Of a stretch of DNA of 64,000 nucleotides, positions 24,545 to 50,332 are shown in pieces; the first letter of the stretch is position 1, and each line of letters starts with the position of its first letter. The position numbers and the translations under genes were made by a program. Source of the stretch: Rhyzopertha dominica (Eukaryota > Arthropoda > Insecta > Coleoptera > Bostrichidae); the NCBI GenBank assembly GCA_025024175.1, contig QCXZ01000138.1:46285092-46349091 (forward strand), written 5' to 3'. Under the pieces are notes generated by a model. The model worked only from the letters and a program-made list of their open reading frames with translations. It was not told where the DNA came from and ran no database searches.

Positions 24545-25690
24545 TCACACTCTTCCTTTAGTTTCCATGGCATATAGCTAGCATGGTCTGCTTCAGCCGC
24601 TATGATAACTTGATCATCAACGAAAAGGAGTGTGTATAATGTGTCTCCGCCCATGCATTTATTTTTCTAATTTTTAAGTGGCTCTTCAGGTAAATTTTAA
24701 AAAGCGTAGGTGAAAAAGTACAGCTTTGTCGTAGCCCTTTTGTTATGGAAAACTCTGTCGACACTTTATTACCCATTTTAACTATACCAATACAGTTTTT
24801 GTAACAGTTTTTAACTGCTTCGATATAAATTTTCGACACCCCATTTCTTTTCATGCTGGTCAACAACTGTTTTGCGGAATGGTGTCGTAGGCTTTTTGCA
24901 AATCCACGAAGACCAAATGGGTTACGACTACTCTAGCATTTCTTTTCTCCATCAAATTGGGCAAAGTAAACACACAATCTATGCAAGAACCCGTTTTGTT
25001 CCTCTGATTCCCTGCTTTGGTTCAAGTGTTGTCTTTAGAATACGACCATACAATTTTGATGTAGACGAAATTACACTAATTCCACTGCCATTGGCACAAA
25101 CTCTTCTGTTGTCTTTCTTGTAAATTGAGCTAATAATAGCTTTTCTTAATTCGTTGACTACATCTTCCCCTTTTAAGCACTTGTTGAATATTTTTGCCAG
25201 GATTTCGTGCAGTACCGACGGAGCAGCTTTAATCACTGGGTCAGGTGTTTTTCAATTTTTCATTTCACTTATTGCTTTTACTACTTCCTGTGTGGATATT
25301 AGTTGTATTATTAGTTGTTCTGTCAACAACTTTTCGTAATATTCTCTCCACTGATCCAGACTTATTTGGCTAATTCCCTCACTGTCTTTATTTTCCGTTC
25401 TCATACCCTTTAAGACTGTTCAAGCTGTATTAGCTTGTGTATCTCCGGTTGTTTGCCACGTTTCGTTTTTCGCTTTTGTTATACAACTTCTTGTGCATCT
25501 TTTCTCATTCTTTTATACTTTTAATTCTTCGTCAGTACTTGTGCTTAGCTATCTACTGCATGCTACCTTCTTTTCGTCAACTATTGCTTTTACATCATCA
25601 CTCCACCACATCTCCGTGCGTCTTGTCTTTCGTAGCTTCATACATACTTCCATCTTGAATGTTGGCCAGTTGCGAAGAGAGTGTGAGCTG
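24545..25690 (-). pseudogene. Second non-LTR retrotransposon remnant, RTE/L1-like reverse transcriptase
   Basis: Read on the - strand from 25690 downward. MWWSDDVKAIVDEKK precedes the reverse transcriptase. Then come QWREYYEKLL, a KAISEMKN-type helix, IISSIYKKDNRRVC, ISVISSTSKLYGRIL, GLRQSC in place of the usual GxPQG, and LYTLLFVDDQVIIAAE with VDD in the catalytic box (about 24640-24590). The style (ASYMPWKLKEE after the catalytic box) differs from the jockey-like copies in this window and suggests an RTE- or L1-type element. It is cut at 24545 by the (TTA)n tail of the neighbour. Confidence 0.75.
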
Positions 25691-25867
25691 GTAAAGAAAA
25701 CGGGTGGAATCGTCCTGTAAATTTTCAAGATTGTAGCTTACATTTAAGATTTCATGACTATCGCCGTATTAGCCCATAAGGGAAATACACCTATGCCACC
25801 AAAAGGTGGTGATCTAGCAACCCCCGGGTTATAAAAGACCGATCTAATTCTTTGTTCTGCATTCCAG

Positions 25868-41853
<15,986 letters not shown>

Positions 41854-42320
41854 CACCATTAGAGTGCGATTGTGTTTCAAGGAGTGGGCTGAAAATTGTG
41901 TGTTTGTTCACTGCATAATTCTCCTCTTATTTCGTCTGTTAAGGTATACATATCGCGATTTGAGGTTCCACATCACAGATTTTTATTTACCGCTCGAGCA
42001 TTGTGCATCATTCTGAAATCCACGGGAGATGTTTCGGTTTCGTTTTTAATTGGCGATCTTTTTAATACTGTGTACAGTTTTTGCGTGGATTTCAGAGTGA
42101 CCTACTTCAGACGTGGTGGAAAACTGCCGAGATGTAAAAAAATGCCTGGCTTTTTTTTCCTAGGATTATAGTTTTTCAGGACGACTTTTTTTATTTTAAA
42201 GAAGGCAATGTGTCACACAGTTTTGCTACCTAGTTGTATTTAACGAATAAGTGCATTATTTTCGATTGGAATACTACACGGCCCCCTGCAGCTGTGAATA
42301 AAGTTTTATATTTGTCCCCG
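41854..42320 (+). promoter_or_regulatory. CtBP: CtBP 3' UTR with polyadenylation signal
   Basis: AATAAA at 42297-42302 is about 445 bases after the stop and is a plausible polyadenylation signal. A second AATAAA (42891-42896) could give a longer 3' end. Short frames here are not supported as genes. Confidence 0.5.
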
Positions 42321-43003
42321 CTCTGTGTATAAAAAGTTCTATTGTAGGAGGCGCTTGGGGTGTGAGAGTGAAGACGAAAAAATTTTAATAGTGTAGCCCA
42401 AACTTTTTATGTTCTAGAGAATAATAATTATTAAAGAAGGTATATATATATGAACAGGCGGAGCGTTTTTTTCATTGTGCAAAATAAAAATACAAGTGAA
42501 CTTAAGTGAGTGCGCGACAGTTATGTTTTCATATTAATAATTGTAGGATTTTTAGTAAAATAGTGATTCTTGTGAACTACAGAACCGAACGAACCGCTGC
42601 GACGCACGTTTGATGAAATTAATCGAAACAGTTGACATTCCAAAGTCCCTTCAGAACATCCGCTGCAGTGAGGTGTGCTATTTTGCTAAGTATATTTTTG
42701 TAAGGCCGATTTTTAAAGCGATTTATAAATATTGTAGAAAATAGTCCACCGACTGTCAATCGTGTTTAGTTCACCTCCATTTCTCTCACATTCAAGTTTG
42801 CCCGGCTGAAACGTGCGTCGTGGCGTCTCTACACCATAGATCAGCATGTGAAACAAAAATTGTAGGGCTATTGGACTTCCACGAAATTTTGAATAAATAC
42901 CTTAAAATACAAACGTCTTTTTATTCCCAGTAGAAGCATCTTCCATAAAGGTAAGTTCATTTTCTAATTTAACAGACTACGCCATTTATACATTGTAACT
43001 CAT

Positions 43004-44154
43004 AGAAAGTGCAGAAAAAAATAAATTTTCTAAGTGAAAACAAATAAATTTCATTTTTAACGGTAACACCAGTTTCGAGGCCTCTGGTCCGACAGTGAGG
43101 CGGCATTAAAGCCTTGGAACCGAGTTACCGTCAAAAATAAAGATCTTTGGAGTTACAAAAAACGTTTTTTTATATTCATATAAATAATTATAAAACTCCC
43201 AAGTAAGGTCCATTTACTATATATAATCATGACGAGTCTGGTCGTCTTAACATGAAACTGCAAAAAGTTAACCATAGATAACGGAAACACATTATAGATA
43301 TTTTTTAGACAAAATGTGTCTAAAATGGAAGAAAAAAACAGCTCATTAATAATAAATCAAAAACTAGTTAGCCGAAAATATCATTAAAGACTAAGTTATT
43401 GTAAATTACACATTTGCAACTGAAAATGCTATACGATAAGTGAGTGAAAAGAATATTAAATCACTATATAAAATAGGGAGCGTAACTATAGCCCCATCCT
43501 GAATTTTAAGTCATTTATTAACAGTCCCTGTATTTATTTAATAAAATAATTTTTTAAAATTGGATAGCCCCATCTAGAAAGTGCAGAAAAAAAATAATTT
43601 TCTAAGTGAAAACAAATAAATTTCATTTTTAACGGTAACAGTTTCGAGGCCTCTGGTCCGACAGTGAGGCGGCATTAAAGCCTTGGAACCGGTTACCGTC
43701 AAAAATAAAGGTTTTTGGAGTTACAAAAAACGTTTTTTTATATTCATATAAATAATTATAAAACTCCCAAGTAAGGTCCATTTACTATATATAATCATGA
43801 CGAGTCTGTTCGTCTTAACATGAAACTGCAAACAGTTAACCATAGATAACGGAAACACATTATAAGACATCTTTTTCGACAAAATGTGTCTAAAATGGAA
43901 CAAAAGAAAACGGCTCATTAATAGATAAATCCAAAAACTGGTTAGCCGAAAAAATCATTAAAGACTATATTATTGTAAATTACACATTTGCAACTGAAAA
44001 TGCTATACGATAATATAAGTGAATGAAAGGAATATTAAATCACTATATAAAATGGGGAGCATAACTATAGCCCCATCCCGAATTTTAAGTCATTTATTAA
44101 CAGTTCCTGTATTTATTTAATAAAATATTTTTTTAAATTGGATAGCCCCCATCT
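43004..44154. repeat. Tandem duplication of a unit of about 575 bp
   Basis: Unit 1 (43004-43575) and unit 2 (43576-44154) are head-to-tail copies with only scattered differences; both start AGAAAGTGCAGAAAAAAA and end GGATAGCCCC(C)ATCT. Each holds a foldback (43053-43138 and about 43625-43706) in which AACGGTAAC pairs with GTTACCGT around GTTTCGAGGCCTC. No coding capacity. Confidence 0.85.
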
Positions 44155-44229
44155 GAATTTCACACAGAATGAACAAATTTTAACAAAATATTTGCAAATT
44201 AATAATGGGTTTGGTCTCCATTCTTCCTA

Positions 44230-44740
44230 GTAGGCTCAAAAACTCTAGAATTCATGCTTCCAACCAAATTATTTAACATTCTTGGTCCCAAATTGATTCA
44301 AACCTCTTTTAATGAATTTGTGAGTTCATTTATGGTGACATACTGTCGGTTATCTGCATATACTCGCCAAACTAAGATACCTCAAAGGTTTTGTATTGGG
44401 TTCATGTCAGGTGAACAAGAAGGGCACTCTAACAATTCGACATTTTGGTTGGCAAACCAAGCCATCGACTCTACTAACATAAATCCTCGAATTATCTTGT
44501 TGGAAAATAAAATCTCGTTTGTAAAAGGCATTAAAATTGTCTCAAGAACTTGAATGTACTCTCAACTGTTCATTTGTGTTGATGGGTAAGCCAATGTTAC
44601 AACACCTGCTTTTGTAAAGGCACCCCATATTAACGTACCACCCCCAAAGTCTCGTTTTGAATAATACTCAAGTTCTCTCCTCAAATCTCGCCAATAACAA
44701 TTGAAACCATATGGACCATCAAGATGCATGACTTAAGGCA
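44230..44740 (-). pseudogene. Tc1-like transposase remnant
   Basis: On the - strand, starting near 44735: LDGPYGFNCYWRDLR, then KRDFGGGTLIWGAF, FMLVESMAWFANQN, and ECPSCSPDMNPIQNLWG followed by WRVYADNRQY (about 44400-44340) and EVWNQF. These are the central and C-terminal blocks of Tc1-type DD34E transposases, but the acidic residue of the third catalytic site reads Gln (PIQNLW) and there is an internal stop. The copy is therefore inactive. Confidence 0.85.
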
Positions 44741-44935
44741 ACAAAAGAAAACCAAACATGGTAACCAATACAATCAAGGAAACACCACTTTTTAAATATC
44801 AGTATGTACTAAAGCTGATAAGGGCAATCCCTTAGTTTTTCAACAAAGATGCAAAATTACATAAGCTATCTTGTGTTACGAACTTACCTTGTAACGTGGC
44901 TCTACCTTTAATAAATTAATAATAATGACATTTAC

Positions 44936-45097
44936 TGAAATAAATCATCTGCCCTGTCAATCCATTCTAACCCTACGACTAGTTTCGCCCTATTGGGGCT
45001 CATCAGGTAGGACTACAGAGTAAATTGATGCCTTAACTGCAGCGTGCGGACCAGTCGTATGGTCAGATGGATTGACCAGGGTAGATGATTTATTTCA
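44936..45097 (-). ncRNA. Foldback with hammerhead-ribozyme-like motif (core 44974-45059)
   Basis: Outer arms 44936-44971 and 45061-45097 are inverted copies. On the - strand the inner part reads TACGACTGGTC, a 42-base segment, the core CTGATGA, a GCCC/GGGC hairpin with a 5-base loop, GAAA and then CTAGTCGTA. TACGACTGGT pairs with ACTAGTCGTA over 10 bp (one wobble), leaving GTC as the expected cleavage triplet. This is the layout of a hammerhead open at stem III. The segment expected to form stem I keeps a distal helix (CTGCAG/CTGTAG), but its first pairs next to the core are mismatched, so it is probably a decayed retroelement-borne copy. Confidence 0.6.
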
Positions 45098-45239
45098 TCT
45101 TGCCTATGGATAGCTTCTCCGATGCCATCAACAGGGACCTGCACTAGAAACTTTATTTCTGTTATGAAATATGTGTGCCCAGTGCACTGTACATTTATAA
45201 TGAAAGGAAAATTCATTCCATTTCTTGTCATTACTGTTT

Positions 45240-46143
45240 GACGGTTAAGACATTTCTCGGATCAGTTTGAGCTATTTCAAAACACCATTTCTCGAAGTAG
45301 GATGAAAGAGTTGAAGGAAAATGATCGATGTCGAGTGATTTGCGAATTTACATGGAACATATTTTACAAGGAAAATGTTGCACTGTAAAACATTTTTGTG
45401 AAATCGGGATCCTACAATAAACAGTGTAGTATGATATTATTAGAAAAGTATGCAAAAGAAAATCGCCAGATAGAGCGCTGGGAAGTGATTGAAAACAGAA
45501 AAAAGTAGCTGGAGCTGTTGGTAAAGTCAGACAGTCATTAAGAAAACTAGGTCGAAAATTCACAATCAATATCACATTCATATGTGAGCAGTATTCTTAA
45601 AGCAAGAAACCTGACTAAGAAAATTACAATCTGCACCCAAATATAGCCAAAAGCAATTAGAAGAGCAAAGAATTATGTAAAGTGTGAAAATTGCATGAAA
45701 CTCATTTGAAACCTTGTACTTCACAGTAGATGCAGCAGAAAACAACACCCAATGTGTATGCCAATGAATGTGTTACAAAAAGACTCATTCCCTTCATCAA
45801 AAAATTTCATAATGACGGCAAATATATTCTTTGGGCAGAGATGGCAACAACTCGTTATGACACCCAACCAAATGAGCCTTTTCACCAAGAGCATATAAAA
45901 TACATCCGTGTGTAGATAATGTTCCTAATGTAGTACATCAATTGCCCGATTGAGAGATTTTGGGTCCTACTAAAACAAAAGGTGTACGACAGAGGATGGG
46001 AAGCAAAAACAAATGTATTACCACGAAGAATTCTTAACAAACTTTACTTTTATGAAAAAGAACATTTTGAAACGTTGATGGCTAGAATTTTTATAAAAGT
46101 GAGATTAGCTGCCGATTTTGGGGCAGATAATGTATTAAAATAA
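45240..46143 (+). pseudogene. Tc1/mariner-superfamily transposase remnant
   Basis: Pieces in order are GAVGKVRQSLRKLGR (helix-turn-helix region, near 45505-45550), NECVTKRLIPFIKKFHNDGKY (two short segments in 45765-45825), ILWAEMATTRYD (catalytic Asp region with Asp changed to Glu) and PIERFWVLLKQKVYDRGWEAK (around 45945-46005). A C-terminal helix follows, with the frame ending near 46143. Several stops interrupt it. It belongs to the mariner-like group whose third block is PIEDFW; the subclade is not fixed. Confidence 0.75.
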
Positions 46144-46371
46144 TCTTTTGGTAAATACTATTTTTAATCAGTTTCCTAGCTTTTTGCCTTTTTACAGATT
46201 TTTTGTTTACACATCCTTATTTCAACAAGTTATTGAGATAATAAGTACAGTTCAACTTAATAAATGTTTTATTTAAAGAAACCTATTTTGCATGTTTTTA
46301 TTTTAAAATAAAATAAATAAAAATGTATACTGTCTGGGTAAAAGGTGTCATGTTTACATTTTTGCAATAAT

Positions 46372-47717
46372 TCAGACGTCTACTCTTTGCCTGTTGGCAC
46401 CCCTGTTACCTATGGGATTCCCCCCAATGTCGCATTGTATTTGCACTAAACTCCTACCTTTCGTCTCGATGACGTATTTGCGAATATAGAAGAACCCGAT
46501 TAAGGAAAAGAATGCCAGTAAGCCAAATGCGATGTAATCTTTGGTGGATTCTTTCACACCAATGAAAAATTTAACTAAGAGAAAAACGAAAAGCCAATGC
46601 ACGATGGAAATTACGTGCTTCGCCCGTTGATACACCTGAACTGGCATGTAATCATGGAGCAATATGTAGGGGTACGTACTCAGTCCAAGTTCGTAAAAGA
46701 GTACTAGAAGTATCACATTTAACATAGCCATCCAGTCCGATGTGAAAAAATCCATGTCAGAATCGTGCAGGATCAAATAGATGGAGATTATAGTTAGCTG
46801 CAATGTGACCAGAGCGCTACTTATTAGTAGCGGTGTACGAACTCCAAAAATCATCCTAAAATGCACAGAGACTGCTATGGCGTTGAACACGAACATAAAA
46901 CTTCCGTATACCGCGGAATCGACCAGCGATTCGAAATTTAGATCGGAGTGCCCGCCGCGCCATAGATTTCGACTGTAGAATATGAAAACGTAATATCCGC
47001 TGCACACTTGGAAAAACTGTAGACCAGCCACTATCAGAATGCCCTTTACGACGACTTCGGCATATATCATGGCACTGGTGGCTGCAGGATCTACCATTCT
47101 CAGTTCAGCGTCTTGCCGGATCCATCTCATTTCCGCGTAGGCTTCCTTGGGACCTCGGTACCATCCTAACGCCCTTTCCGCCTTCAGCATGTTCACCCTG
47201 CATGTAAAAACGGGACTTTCCGGCATTATCATCAACATTGCGGCGTGGACACACGCTATAACCGCACAGACGAATGTCGTGGTCGCTTTCTTCAGTGTGA
47301 TACCCATTATGAAGATAATAAGTACTCCGAGCAGTATGGAAGCGCGATATATCGCCATCATATGCTTCAAATTGCCCCTGTGCACCGTGTCCACCAACAG
47401 CGTCTCGCCGCAAATAAAATAAGACACCGACAGGAAGCCACAGAAGAAACGACCTATCAGATACACATTTTCGCGTGTCAATGAGGCCATCAACACCCAG
47501 ACCAGCACATAGAATGGCGCTTGCAGCAGCATAGTTCTTTTCGGACCCAGTTTTATGTTCATATAGGAAAAGGGCACCACACCTACGGTGAATCCTAAAG
47601 GCACCATGCTTGCTATCCACGAATGAGCATCTACTGTTATGTTTTCGTAGATCATGTCGTCTGCTGCTGCGTTGGACCATCCCAAGACCGTCCCGAACGA
47701 TATGGCTGACATGCTAG
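46372..47717 (-). CDS. Sugar transporter coding exon 2 (residues 41-488)
   Basis: One uninterrupted exon encoding nearly all helices. The acceptor is TTTTTTAAAAACAAG with a weak pyrimidine tract; the phase fits exon 1. Other frames on both strands here (for example 47105-47680) are shadows. Confidence 0.93.
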
Positions 47718-48315
47718 CTTGTTTTTAAAAAATGTTGTGATAATCGAGATTTTTTACAGTAGACCAGACACTGGCGGTAGGTTTCACCACGCAAAACGTT
47801 GAGAGCTTATCAGTTTTTGGACAAAAATAAGTAAAAATTACTATATTTTGCAATTTTGTTACCGAGAGTTCATCAATAAAGTGCTCAAAGCACAGGAATG
47901 CCTAAATGGTAAGCGAGAGTGTAAGTGTCGCATGTTAACCTGCTCACAGGAGGTACCATAATTTCAAAACGACGAATTCAAATGAAGCTTGTTTGCTGCT
48001 TAAATACTACAGAATGACGCACAATTTTCATTAAATCAAATTTTAGTGAAAAGGATTATTGTAAGCATCGATCTGTCAAATCCATGATTGTAAGTATCTC
48101 TCTTATTATAAGACGTAAACCGTCCTCGATATTTTGCAAGGTGAGACCTTTCCTTACGTACCTATTGCCTGGACTACAGGATATTTGAAATTACCTGTAA
48201 TCGCGGCGTAAAGCTGCGTGCTATAGCGTCCTCTGTTTTCCTTTTGCAGACGTTTGCGTAGGATCTCCTCCGTCATGGTGTAAGGTCCCTCTGTTTGCAT
48301 CGATTCTTCAAGCAT
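46372..48315 (-). CDS. MFS sugar transporter, facilitated trehalose transporter-like, 488 aa, join of 2 exons
   Basis: Exon 1 is 48315-48195 and exon 2 is 47717-46372 (intron 477 bp, phase 1, TGA stop). It is a predicted 12-helix plasma-membrane carrier of the insect trehalose/glucose transporter type, moving sugar down its gradient. The N-terminus is cytosolic (MLEESMQTEGPYTMTEEIL). The first helix spans the splice junction and reads into FGTVLGW, the family signature. Other motifs are GRFFCG at residues 129-134, PESP at 206-209 and ETKGRSL at 458-464 after the last helix. The loop 2-3 motif is unusual: LGPKRT where most members have GRK/GRR. TTTATT at 46297-46302 (AATAAA on this strand) lies about 70 bases after the stop. 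The start codon faces that of the globin gene 74 bp away. The exact substrate cannot be told from sequence. Confidence 0.9.
48195..48315 (-). CDS. Sugar transporter coding exon 1 (residues 1-40)
   Basis: ATG at 48315; the frame ends STQLYAAITG at donor GTAATT. It continues naturally into ASMSAISFGTVLGW of exon 2, which is why I join it. Without it the first membrane helix would be truncated. Confidence 0.85.
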
Positions 48316-48389
48316 GATGCTCCAAATGCAAGAATCTTGCTCAGTTTTTAAAAAGGTAATTCAACTTGTTATTGTCAGACAATGACATC

Positions 48390-48538
48390 ATGTCAGTTTC
48401 AGCAGTGTCAGCCAAAAGTAAATCAGCAGTGAAAGATTCAACTAAATTAACAGATCCGGAGAAGCGCATCGTCAAAGAAATATGGCTGACCAGAATCAAG
48501 AAAGACTTGAAATACCACGGTTGTCAAATATTCATCAA
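48390..48538 (+). CDS. Globin coding exon 1
   Basis: Residues 1-50 (N-terminal extension, A and part of B helix). Donor GTTGTA is weak but sits between TTCATCAA and the matching G of exon 2, restoring KLFTKYP. Confidence 0.85.
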
Positions 48539-49003
48539 GTTGTACTGATACAAAAAGGCATAAGTACACATTTTACATATCATTTGCAGGCTTTTCACCA
48601 AATATCCCGACTACCTAAATTATTTCAACTTCTCCCAGCAAGGTGTTGAGACGGAGCTCATGGAGAACAAAATCTTTCAAGCTCATTGTGTTGCCGTTAT
48701 GGCTGCCATTAACACGCTCATAGAGTTTTGCTTCGACGATCACGAACTGTACAAAAGTATGCTAGCAAAGATGGCCAGAAGCCACTTCAGACGAAAAATA
48801 ACGTCCGTCCCTATCGAAGTAAGCCACTAATAGTACCAAAGTCCTAAATGAACCATGTTTGCTTTCCACAGAACCTGTGTGAGATTATTTTCGAGTATGT
48901 ACTGACCAATTGCAAGAAAGACCCAAAACCGGAGGTCCAAGAAGCCTGGAGAAGGTTCATGGCTAGTATAGTTGAAGTGTTTATAGAGGAATTGTCAATA
49001 TAA
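48390..49003 (+). CDS. Globin, 169 aa, join of 3 exons
   Basis: Exons are 48390-48538, 48590-48818 and 48872-49003, with introns of only 51 and 53 bp; all junctions are GT-AG and in phase. It is a haem-binding globin (O2 binding, or redox/NO chemistry). It starts MSVSAVSAKSKSA; an in-frame upstream stretch lacks another ATG. Conserved features: LFTKYPDYLNYFNF (B/C helices with the CD-corner Phe), His82 at the distal E7 position (FQAHCVAVM), and His115 as proximal F8 (LAKMARSHF), 33 residues apart, within the range of insect globins. The C-terminal helix is AWRRFMASIVEVF. No signal peptide is seen, so it is probably intracellular. AATAAA at 49004-49009 overlaps the end of the gene. TTGTTATTGTCAG just before the ATG is a possible splice acceptor for an untranslated exon. 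Confidence 0.9.
48590..48818 (+). CDS. Globin coding exon 2 (distal and proximal His)
   Basis: Acceptor CATTTGCAG; encodes LFTKYPDY to TSVPIE. Ends at donor GTAAGC in phase 0. Confidence 0.9.
48872..49003 (+). CDS. Globin coding exon 3
   Basis: Acceptor GCTTTCCACAG; encodes NLCEIIFEYVL to EELSI and the TAA stop (G and H helices). Confidence 0.9.
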   Translation, partial: NLCEIIFEYVLTNCKKDPKPEVQEAWRRFMASIVEVFIEELSI

Positions 49004-49009
49004 AATAAA

Positions 49010-50286
49010 ATGTTGTGTACCCACTTATTTACATGGTTGATGCTGCAGTAATTACCCATGCCTATCAAATTTATTACCGCCAATACTGATTTGATACGTT
49101 GTTTCTTTAGACCATTTCTGAGACGTCTTACTAAATAGGTAAATTCTGTTTGATAAACCTTAAATTTAACCACAGAAAACCATATCATCTAATATTCTAA
49201 TGTATCAATTTGAAACTGTTGCAGGAACTTATAAAAGCCCTAAATACATGCCAGGCATAACGAGTTATTTCTCATTTGCAGCTATATAAATTGCCAAACT
49301 CATCTGAAGTCTTACTGGGATTTTTCTGTACTTCCCGAACGTAACACGTCGTAGTTTGTAAAGCTACCGCTAGATAACGTACGCTAATTTTCACAAATAC
49401 AGTGGGTATAAGCACAGTGTGGCCACACGTGTAGCTGACGCCATGTGACCTCCAGATTTTGGTACAAACAAGGGTATACCGACCTTTGGATCGCAGTGGT
49501 TGGCGAATGGCGATCGATTTTTTAACGTCCATTAAAAATAAAAATTGATATTTTCATGATAAAAGTTGAGAGAGTCTGATGTACTATTGTACATAAAAAA
49601 TCGACATTTCGAGTTATTAACGTTTGCACGCCTGCTATATATGGCCGCAGTAAAAATCCAGGGTTGAATTTTCCCCTTTTACAATTGTTTTCTTTCTTAT
49701 TTCCTCTAATGCTCTGGAAAATATACTCGAAGAACCGGTAAAACTTTACAAATGTACACAACTAAAATTTGAAATTGGGTTTACATGTAGTTTCGAATAT
49801 CGATAGTTCTTGTGATGAAGTAGTTTTAATTTGCACACGAAATTTTTCGAAATCGTTTCGAACGCGTTATTAGAAAGAGAAAACCATGGTTACCTTGATC
49901 CGTTTTTCTTGGAAAGGCCCGTTAAATTTGTAGCTCTTTAGGAAGGCCAAATGTCATTTAATTGCAAGTTACTATTGAATCTGTGTTGCAGACGTTTAAA
50001 TGTAGGTAGATGACATTGAACAAACTCAGCTTGAAATTAAAAAAGAACACAAACATTTGGAAGACAGGATGATTAATTTGAAATAACGAAACTAATTTAG
50101 TTCAAATGGCACACCGGGATATAGGTATAATTCTACGTAGCAGCGATCTGGCAACAAGGCGGAGACAGCCGTCATTCATTAAAATGTAAAGCGAAGATCC
50201 AAAATGGCGCCGTGTTTGTTTGTGGACCTTTTAAACTTGTGACATAGTGTTTGTTAATTAATTTTTGTGTGTTATTTATTACTAAA
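49010..50286. other. Globin-mbc intergenic interval
   Basis: No gene was recognised; - strand frames at 48844-49188, 49272-49532 and 49522-49761 have no family features. The last 120 bases, with AAAATGGCGCCG at 50200-50211, look like the 5' UTR/promoter of mbc. That word resembles an AAGATGGC-type initiator or Pho/YY1-like site. Confidence 0.4.
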
Positions 50287-50332
50287 ATGACTGATTGGAA
50301 ACCGGTACCAAAGGAATACAGTTATGCAGTAG
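50287..50332 (+). CDS. mbc: mbc coding exon 1
   Basis: Encodes MTDWKPVPKEYSYAV plus one base; donor GTCAGT. It reads into AVYNYF of exon 2 to begin the SH3 fold. Confidence 0.8.

Noticed and set aside
47105..47680. 191-codon - strand frame and + strand frames at 47147-47484
   Set aside because: They overlap the sugar transporter in other frames; the transporter frame has family motifs and these have none.
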